Assembly: GCA_017408185.1 (NCBI GenBank)
Contig: JAFQVE010000307.1
Span: forward strand, 1-13,290
Length of the DNA: 13,290 nt
Direction of reading: 5' to 3'
Source: Oscillospiraceae bacterium
Lineage (GTDB): Bacteria; Bacillota_A; Clostridia; Oscillospirales; JAAYXM01
The notes beneath the pieces were generated by a model, which saw only the letters and a list, made by a program, of their open reading frames with translations, was not told where the DNA came from and ran no database searches. The position numbers were made by a program, and so were the translations under genes. This document shows positions 1 through 5,008 of the stretch, one piece after another. Position 1 is the first letter of the stretch. Each line of letters opens with the position of its first letter.

Positions 1-75
1 AAAAAGAAAATCCTCGGCGGAAATATGAGAAAAATCGCTGATAAATGCTTTAAAAGTGACTTTAACCATATGTAA
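1..75 (+). CDS. C-terminal end of a probable amidohydrolase-family protein (partial)
   Basis: Reading from the first base, an open frame of 24 codons ends in TAA at 73-75. The peptide contains ILGGNMRKIAD, which resembles the 'ILGGNA-R-' end of TIM-barrel amidohydrolases (amidohydrolase_2 type), where this segment forms the last helix. Everything upstream is outside the window, so neither active site nor metal ligands can be checked. It lies about 130 bases before the ceramidase-family gene on the same strand, which would fit a catabolic cluster. The family call rests on one short motif and could be wrong; that the frame is a real gene end is somewhat more likely. Confidence 0.4.
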   Translation, partial: KKKILGGNMRKIADKCFKSDFNHM

Positions 76-81
76 ACTTGT

Positions 82-123
82 ATGAGGAGCATTGCTTTAT
101 GTATTTTTTGAATGCTTGCTCAT
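82..123 (+). other. Imperfect inverted repeat after the first gene end
   Basis: ATGAG plus AGCATT at 82-93 can pair with AATGCT plus CTCAT at 111-123, giving about 11 base pairs with a small asymmetric bulge and a 17-base T-rich loop. It sits just after the stop codon at 75, where a terminator would be expected. No T-run follows the right arm, so a classical intrinsic terminator is not shown. It could be a weak terminator, an mRNA end-stabilising hairpin or chance. Confidence 0.25.
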
Positions 124-206
124 AAAGGGGATTTATAAAACTAATTAATTTACAAAGAGTATAGAAATTCGCATTTGATTTATAGAAGTCAGAAAGGAGT
201 TTTCTT

Positions 207-1568
207 ATGAGTACATGCAACGGATTTTGCTTCGGTGTTTCCAAAGAAATTATAACGCCGAGTATACCGAGTACAATGATTGGCTTTGCAAGCATGTTCG
301 GCGTTGAATTTACGGACATTCATGATGACCTTTATGTTCGAACTCTCGTTTTGCGCGATGATTGTGAAACTGTTGTTCTTCTGAGCTTTGATCTGCTGTT
401 TCACGATGATGACCTTCCAAAAGCTCTGAGAGCATATGTAAAGGAAAAATACAACATTCCGGAGAGCAATCTTCACGTAAGCTATACGCATACACACTTC
501 GGACCGGCTGTCAAGGGCTATGATTTCACGTGGTACACAGAGGAGTATGAAGAATTTCTCTTATCACGCGCAAAATCAAGCATTGACCGTGCGCTTCTTA
601 CAATGAAAAAAGGAGTTCTCAAATATTCATCTGTTTGCGGTGAATGGAACATCAGCCGCCGCCTCCTCTATAACGGATTTATGGATTTCAAGCCAAATCC
701 TGACAACGAATGTGATAAAAACCTTTATCTGCTAAAGCTTGAGGATGAAAACGGGCAGATGCGGGCACTTGCGATGAATTTTGCATGCCATCCATCAAAT
801 GTCAGCAACTGTAGCGTGCTTTCCGCGGAGTATCCTGGAAGGCTGTGCCAGCGTATTGAAAGCGAGTTCTACGGGTGTACCGCACTTTTCTTTCAAGGGT
901 TCGGCTCTGATGCAAAGCTTAAAATAGGCGCACGTGAAACGTTGAGGTTCCATGGTATCAGCTATGATGATTGCGATGAGGTTGCGCTTTCTATGGTTCA
1001 AAGGATAAAAACATCGCTGATAAACGGCGATTGGCAGACTTTGCCCGTAAAGCTCGGTTCGGATGTGTTTAAGGTAGAGCTTCCGCTTGATGTTTATCCG
1101 ATTGAGCATTATAAGAAAGCAAAGGTAAAGCATGCAGACAGCCCTGATGCACATTTTATGCCGGTTCCGGGACGCCTTGATACAATAATGGAAAACGTCA
1201 GACAATTCCATTGGGCAAGAGCTGATTATGTTATTGATAAATATGATGAACTGCCGGATGCGTTGCCGCTCAACTGCGGAGTCATCAGGCTCAATCCGGA
1301 TTTCTACATATTCTCAATGGGCGGAGAACCCGGATGCAATATAGCCACTGTTCTGCGTGAGGCATTTCCCGATAAAAAGCTTATCTGCTTTGGATACAAC
1401 GATGCTATAGCATATGTTCCGAGCGATAAGATGATCGGCGAAGGCGGCTATGAAGCAGGTGAACGTTCCATTGACGAATACCGTTTAAAGGGTGCGATTT
1501 TACCCGGCGTTGATGAAATATATAAGAAAGGTTATTCTGATGCAATAAACCGCATCGAAAACAAATAA
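207..1568 (+). CDS. Neutral/alkaline ceramidase-family protein (cytoplasmic, substrate unknown)
   Basis: This 453-residue protein matches the N-terminal catalytic domain of the neutral/alkaline non-lysosomal ceramidase family, zinc amidases that cleave the N-acyl bond of ceramide. Visible motifs are THTHFGP (94-100), ACHPSNVS (193-200) followed by SAEYPG (206-211), GFGSD (231-235), GGEP (372-375) and GEGGYE (411-416). By analogy with the Pseudomonas enzyme, H97, H195, E374 and Y415 are the likely zinc ligands. There is no signal peptide or membrane segment, and the C-terminal immunoglobulin-like domain of secreted ceramidases is absent, so the protein should be cytoplasmic. An AAAGGAG site at 193-199 with a 7-base spacer fixes the ATG at 207. 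Many short bacterial members of this family have no known substrate, so true ceramidase activity is not assured. The next gene is a broken binding-protein gene, suggesting a former uptake and breakdown locus. Confidence 0.82.
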   Translation: MSTCNGFCFGVSKEIITPSIPSTMIGFASMFGVEFTDIHDDLYVRTLVLRDDCETVVLLSFDLLFHDDDLPKALRAYVKEKYNIPESNLHVSYTHTHFGPAVKGYDFTWYTEEYEEFLLSRAKSSIDRALLTMKKGVLKYSSVCGEWNISRRLLYNGFMDFKPNPDNECDKNLYLLKLEDENGQMRALAMNFACHPSNVSNCSVLSAEYPGRLCQRIESEFYGCTALFFQGFGSDAKLKIGARETLRFHGISYDDCDEVALSMVQRIKTSLINGDWQTLPVKLGSDVFKVELPLDVYPIEHYKKAKVKHADSPDAHFMPVPGRLDTIMENVRQFHWARADYVIDKYDELPDALPLNCGVIRLNPDFYIFSMGGEPGCNIATVLREAFPDKKLICFGYNDAIAYVPSDKMIGEGGYEAGERSIDEYRLKGAILPGVDEIYKKGYSDAINRIENK

Positions 1569-1590
1569 AATTACAGAAAGGAAAATCACT

Positions 1591-1775
1591 ATGAAAAAGA
1601 AATTGATGTCACTGGTTCTCGCAGCAATTATGATTCTTTCACTCCTGTAGCAAACACAGAAACAGGGAAAGCGGCGCTTTCAAAGTTTGATGAATTTCGT
1701 CAGGGACTTGCTGAGGTTGGTTCTGAAAGACTTCTCGGTGCATATGAGTCAGCATATAATCGTGTAAAACAGTAA
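1591..1775 (+). pseudogene. Remnant of an ABC-transporter solute-binding protein gene
   Basis: After a good site (GAAAGGAAA, near 1575-1584), an ATG at 1591 opens a typical signal peptide, MKKKLMSLVLAAIMILSLL, which stops at TAG 1648-1650. In another frame, from about 1641 to TAA 1773-1775, the sequence reads ANTETGKAALSKFDEFRQG and then a tail ending AYESAYNRVKQ. This resembles the C-terminal end of carbohydrate-type (family 1) extracellular solute-binding proteins. A full gene of this kind has roughly 400-550 codons; here nearly all of the middle is missing and the two ends are joined out of frame. The simplest reading is an internal deletion that left the export signal and the tail. Seen directly: the signal peptide, the frame break and the tail frame. 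Inferred: the family and the deletion. It follows the ceramidase-family gene by 22 bases. Confidence 0.6.
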
Positions 1776-1778
1776 GAT

Positions 1779-1809
1779 ATCCGTCAAAAATCGCTGATTT
1801 TTGACGGAT
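1779..1809 (+). terminator. Perfect 14-bp hairpin just after the pseudogene
   Basis: ATCCGTCAAAAATC (1779-1792) and its exact reverse complement (1796-1809) flank a 3-base loop, three bases after the stop codon at 1775. Position and perfection fit a transcription terminator for the ceramidase/binding-protein unit. The right arm contains a T5 stretch, but no T-run follows the stem (TGGCC comes next), so it is not canonical. It may instead belong to a repeat element that fills the following gap. Confidence 0.45.
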
Positions 1810-1963
1810 TGGCCAACTGAAAAATAAAAATAAGTAAACTGAGAGGCAGGCTTTGGAAATTAAATTCTCAAAACCCGCTTCTTTTTTGTTTGAAAGTCGC
1901 AGAACTTGTTCTGCTAAAAACGGCGTAATGCCGTTTTCTACGACATTGATTATAAGAACAGTA
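1810..1963. other. Non-coding stretch with two further hairpins
   Basis: No convincing gene lies between the 1779-1809 hairpin and the toxin-antitoxin promoter. Two compact inverted repeats lie side by side. GCAGAAC at 1899-1905 pairs with GTTCTGC at 1908-1914 across a 2-base loop. AAAACGGC at 1917-1924 pairs with GCCGTTTT at 1930-1937 across a 5-base loop. The second has a T4 tail inside its right arm. Together with the upstream hairpin they give about 160 bases of strongly structured intergenic DNA, possibly a dispersed repeat or the end of a mobile element. Confidence 0.4.
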
Positions 1964-1993
1964 TTGACATTTCTGTTTTTTTTAGTATACAAT
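1964..1993 (+). promoter_or_regulatory. Sigma-A-type promoter of the toxin-antitoxin operon
   Basis: A perfect -35 TTGACA at 1964-1969 is followed after 18 bases by TACAAT at 1988-1993; an overlapping alternative is TATACA at 1986-1991 with a 16-base spacer. Transcription would start near 2000, leaving a leader of about 75 bases before the antitoxin ATG at 2077. AbrB-type antitoxins commonly repress their own promoter, so an operator is expected here, but I could not pick out a clear palindrome. Confidence 0.7.
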
Positions 1994-2076
1994 ATTCACA
2001 GAAACAAAGAAACCAAGAAATAAAATTATTTGGATAAAACCGGTATATTTGCATATGATGATAAGGAGGGGGAATT

Positions 2077-2469
2077 ATGTCCGGTACAATTGCAATGAAA
2101 GGTAAAAGTATTATGGATAGAAAGATTGTCAGTATTTCTTCAAAAAGACAAATTACAATACCACAAAAGTTCTTTACCACACTTGGGTTTACAGACGAGG
2201 CTGAGTGTATGGTGCGCGGCAATGAACTTGTGATTCGTCCTGCAAGAATCAGTGCGGGCGGTGAATTTGCAGAATATATTCTTGCAGAATTAATTGCAGA
2301 AGGTTTATCAGGTAATGAATTATTAACGAAATTTAAGGAAAAACAGGCAAAAATCAGACCTGCCGTTGAAGCAATGATTAAAGAGGCTGAAGAAGTTGCT
2401 GCCGGTGGTGGTGAATATTCTACTTATGATGATATTTTTGGTGCGGAGGAGAATGTATGCCGGAAGTGA
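2077..2469 (+). CDS. AbrB/MazE/SpoVT-type antitoxin of a type II toxin-antitoxin pair
   Basis: This 130-residue protein has a SpoVT-AbrB swapped-hairpin DNA-binding domain at about residues 14-57: the SSKRQITIPQKF core, then LGF, EAECMVRGNELVIRPA. The remaining 70 residues are mostly charged and helical and end in an acidic segment (EYSTYDDIFGAEE), the usual toxin-wrapping part of an antitoxin. AAGGAGG at 2063-2069 with a 7-base spacer supports the ATG at 2077. Met7 and Met13 (2095, 2113) are possible later starts, and the recognisable domain begins only after Met13. The stop overlaps the toxin start by 13 bases, a classic arrangement giving translational coupling. Expected role: neutralise the toxin and repress the operon. 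The gene is visibly richer in A/T than the topoisomerase genes downstream, consistent with acquisition as a cassette. Confidence 0.85.
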   Translation: MSGTIAMKGKSIMDRKIVSISSKRQITIPQKFFTTLGFTDEAECMVRGNELVIRPARISAGGEFAEYILAELIAEGLSGNELLTKFKEKQAKIRPAVEAMIKEAEEVAAGGGEYSTYDDIFGAEENVCRK

Positions 2470-2750
2470 GATTTCTTCCTCCTGCTACAAGATATTTAAA
2501 AAAGCTAAAAGATAACAAACTAAAGCGACTGTATCAGGAGGCTATTGACAGAATAAGAGAAGACCACACCGTTGGTGAGGCAAAACAAGGAGATCTTTCC
2601 GGAATATATTGTTACGATATTTTTTATAACAAAACGAATTATGAATTGGCATACAGGGTTGAGTATGTCAATGATAAAATGATTGTCGTAATCATGGCCG
2701 GTACTCGTGAGAATTTTTACGAGGAACTGAAAAGTGAAAGGCTGAAATAA
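2457..2750 (+). CDS. RelE/ParE-family toxin
   Basis: This 97-residue protein has the RelE/ParE toxin-fold pattern. Two N-terminal helices (about 8-35, with the basic stretch RYLKKLKDNKLKR) are followed by the beta-sheet part containing QGDLSGIYCYDI (44-55), YELAYRVEY (62-70), KMIVVIMAG (74-82) and the family ending TRENFYEEL (83-91). Members either cleave ribosome-bound mRNA (RelE, YoeB) or poison gyrase (ParE); the sequence alone does not settle which. The ATG at 2457 lies inside the antitoxin gene, with GGAGGA at 2445-2450 at a 6-base spacer. A strong terminator follows 29 bases after the stop, closing a self-contained two-gene cassette. The antitoxin partner is of the AbrB/MazE class rather than RelB/ParD. 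Confidence 0.85.
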   Translation: MPEVRFLPPATRYLKKLKDNKLKRLYQEAIDRIREDHTVGEAKQGDLSGIYCYDIFYNKTNYELAYRVEYVNDKMIVVIMAGTRENFYEELKSERLK

Positions 2751-2778
2751 CGCTTTTTAACTTGTTTAAGGCATGCAG

Positions 2779-2822
2779 AAGGTTCCCGTACTCTCGTTTG
2801 TGAGGGTATGGGAACCTTTTCT
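2779..2822 (+). terminator. Intrinsic terminator of the toxin-antitoxin operon
   Basis: AAGGTTCCCGTACTCTC (2779-2795) pairs with GAGGGTATGGGAACCTT (2802-2818), a 17-bp stem with two G-U pairs and a 6-base loop. The right arm runs into TTTT and then C/T-rich sequence. It separates the toxin gene from the topoisomerase promoter about 90 bases further on. Confidence 0.85.
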
Positions 2823-2909
2823 CGATTATAATCGTACATATTACAAGAAAAGTTCTCGGAGTAAGACGAAATATATGAACAAAATTGCAAATCATATCTT
2901 GTGGAAAGA

Positions 2910-2939
2910 TTGACATTGGGTATCAAAATATGGTAAAAT
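2910..2939 (+). promoter_or_regulatory. Extended -10 promoter of the topoisomerase operon
   Basis: A perfect TTGACA at 2910-2915 is followed after 18 bases by TAAAAT at 2934-2939, preceded by TG at 2931-2932 (extended -10, TGGTAAAAT). The start of transcription would be near 2946. This places the ATG at 2957 only about 11 bases into the message and favours the downstream TTG start. Confidence 0.8.
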
Positions 2940-2998
2940 AATTCTATATTGATTAAATGGTAAATCTTGGCGCAGATTTTGCGTGTGGAGGTTTTATA

Positions 2999-4993
2999 TT
3001 GAGTACTAAAGTTGCAAGAAAAGAATACGATAACGAAAGTATATCCTCGCTCAAAGGCGCGGACAGAGTGCGGAAACGTCCGTCGGTTATTTTCGGCTCG
3101 GACGGCCTTGATGCGTGCGAGCATTCTGCATTTGAAATCATTTCAAACTCTATTGACGAGGCGCGCGAAGGGCACGGCGATACGATTGTTGTCACCCTTT
3201 ATGAGGATCATTCGATAGAGGTTGAAGACTTTGGACGCGGTTGCCCTGTTGACTATAACGCGGCAGAGGGACGCTATAACTGGGAGCTTGTTTTCTGCGA
3301 GCTGTATGCCGGTGGTAAGTATAAGAACAATGAGGGCTCAAACTATGAGTATTCCCTCGGCCTTAACGGTCTTGGTGCTTGCGCTACGCAGTATACTGCG
3401 GAATATATGGACGTTACGGTGCGCCGTGACGGAAATAAATATTCGCTTCATTTTGAAAAGGGTGAGAACATCGGTGGGCTGACAACCGAGCCGACGGACA
3501 GGAAAAAGACCGGCTCGTGCATCCGTTGGAAGCCGGACCTTGAGGTTTTTACGGATGTAAACATTCCTGCGGAGTTTTTTCTTGATACGTTAAAGCGTCA
3601 GGCAGTCGTAAACGCCGGCATAACCTTTAAATTCCGTGAACAGGTTGGTGGAAGCTTCCGCACGACGGAGTTTAAGTATGAAAACGGAATCGTGGATTAT
3701 GTTGAAGAGCTTGCAGGGGAAACTCCGCCGCTTACAAAGCCGCGCTTCTGGACGTGCGAGAGAAAGGGACGCGACCGTGACGACAGACCGGAATACAAGG
3801 TCAAGATTTCCGCGGCATTTTGTTTTACGAATACTGCGCCGAAGGTGGAGTATTACCACAACTCTTCGTGGCTTGAATACGGCGGTGCACCGGATAAGGC
3901 GGTTCGCAATGCCTTTGTTTATGCTATAGATAATTTTGCAAAGCAGAACAACAAATATCAGAAAAATGAAAGCAAAATAGGCTTTGTTGATGTGTTTGAT
4001 TGCCTGCTTCTCGTTTCAAATAACTTCTCTACAATTGCGTCATACGAAAACCAGACGAAGAAGGCAGTTACGAATAAATTTATTCAGGACGCGATGACTG
4101 AGTTTTTGCGCGCACAGCTTGAGATATACTTTATCGAGAACAAGGACGAGGCAATGCGCATCTGCGATCAGGTTCTTATAAACAAGCGAAGCCGTGAGAG
4201 CGCGGAAAAGGAACGCCTTAATATCAAGAAAAAGCTTACCGGCAATCTTGATATGACGAACAGAATACAGAAGTTTATCGACTGCCGGACAAAGGACCGT
4301 GAACGGCGAGAATTGTATATCGTTGAGGGTGATTCTGCGGCGGGTGCATGTAAGCAGGGGAGAAGCGCGGAATTTCAGGCGATTATGCCGGTTCGCGGAA
4401 AAATTCTTAACTGCTTAAAGGCAGACCTCGGTAAGATTTTCAACAGCGATATAATAGTTGATCTCATAAAAATTCTCGGCTGCGGGGTTGAGGTGCAGAG
4501 CAAGAAGAATAAAGATCTTTCAAGCTTTGACCTTGGCGGACTTCGCTGGAAGCGCGTTATTATATGTACCGATGCCGATGTTGACGGATTCCAGATTCGC
4601 ACGCTTATTCTTACGATGATTTACCGCCTTATGCCTACGCTTATAAAGGCAGGGTATGTTTATATCGCAGAATCTCCGCTTTATGAAATCAATTGCGGAA
4701 GTGACACGTATTTTGCGTATTCCGACAGCGAGAAGAATGATATTTTAACAAAAATCGGAGATAAAAAGTACACAATCCAGCGAAGCAAGGGTCTTGGTGA
4801 AAATGAGCCGGATATGATGTGGGAAACCACGATGAACCCGGAGTCGCGCCGCCTTATAAAGGTTGTGCCGGATATGGCAGAGGCAGCTGTTGCTGAGATG
4901 TTTGACCTTCTTTTGGGAGATAATCTTGCTGACCGCAAGCAGTTTATTGCAGAGAACGGCTGGAAGTATCTCGACGAAGCGGATGTGTCGTAA
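2999..4993 (+). CDS. parE: Type IIA DNA topoisomerase subunit B (topoisomerase IV ParE-like, ATPase subunit)
   Basis: This 664-residue ATP-hydrolysing subunit powers strand passage by the ParC-like partner encoded next. The GHKL ATPase region shows RVRKRPSVIFG (23-33), catalytic E46 in HSAFEIISNSIDEA, ATP-binding D77 in EDFGRGCPV and the lid SLGLNGLGAC (119-128). QTK (352-354) carries the transducer lysine. The Toprim domain has EGDSA (443-447, catalytic E443), DADVDG (525-530, metal-binding acids) and SKGLGE (596-601). Several signature positions differ from textbook GyrB/ParE, where RKRPGMYIG, DNSIDE and GGLHGVG are usual. Start choice: TTG at 2999 has GGAGG at 2987-2991 with a 7-base spacer. 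An in-frame ATG at 2957 lacks a ribosome site and would add 14 unlike residues. The length fits ParE; the long GyrB insert of proteobacteria is absent. Gyrase B remains an alternative name, but the partner lacks a gyrase box. Confidence 0.88.
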   Translation: MSTKVARKEYDNESISSLKGADRVRKRPSVIFGSDGLDACEHSAFEIISNSIDEAREGHGDTIVVTLYEDHSIEVEDFGRGCPVDYNAAEGRYNWELVFCELYAGGKYKNNEGSNYEYSLGLNGLGACATQYTAEYMDVTVRRDGNKYSLHFEKGENIGGLTTEPTDRKKTGSCIRWKPDLEVFTDVNIPAEFFLDTLKRQAVVNAGITFKFREQVGGSFRTTEFKYENGIVDYVEELAGETPPLTKPRFWTCERKGRDRDDRPEYKVKISAAFCFTNTAPKVEYYHNSSWLEYGGAPDKAVRNAFVYAIDNFAKQNNKYQKNESKIGFVDVFDCLLLVSNNFSTIASYENQTKKAVTNKFIQDAMTEFLRAQLEIYFIENKDEAMRICDQVLINKRSRESAEKERLNIKKKLTGNLDMTNRIQKFIDCRTKDRERRELYIVEGDSAAGACKQGRSAEFQAIMPVRGKILNCLKADLGKIFNSDIIVDLIKILGCGVEVQSKKNKDLSSFDLGGLRWKRVIICTDADVDGFQIRTLILTMIYRLMPTLIKAGYVYIAESPLYEINCGSDTYFAYSDSEKNDILTKIGDKKYTIQRSKGLGENEPDMMWETTMNPESRRLIKVVPDMAEAAVAEMFDLLLGDNLADRKQFIAENGWKYLDEADVS

Positions 4994-5008
4994 AGGAGGG
5001 GAATGAGA

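Noticed and set aside
1639..1992. 117-codon open frame on the minus strand across the hairpin block and the pseudogene end
   Set aside because: It reads through three inverted repeats and the antisense of the binding-protein remnant. It begins within the toxin-antitoxin promoter and I saw no ribosome site, so it is best seen as an accidental frame.
2823..2834. Twelve-base perfect palindrome CGATTATAATCG containing TATAAT on both strands
   Set aside because: No -35 element lies at a proper distance on either strand, and it follows the terminator T-run; chance in A/T-rich DNA is likely.
2957..2998. Fourteen-codon N-terminal extension of the ParE-like protein
   Set aside because: No ribosome site, almost no leader after the promoter, and sequence unlike the family; the TTG at 2999 has a well-placed GGAGG.
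2717..3124. Minus-strand open frame over the terminator, the promoter and the start of parE
   Set aside because: It is antisense to well-supported signals and has no recognisable family motif or ribosome site.
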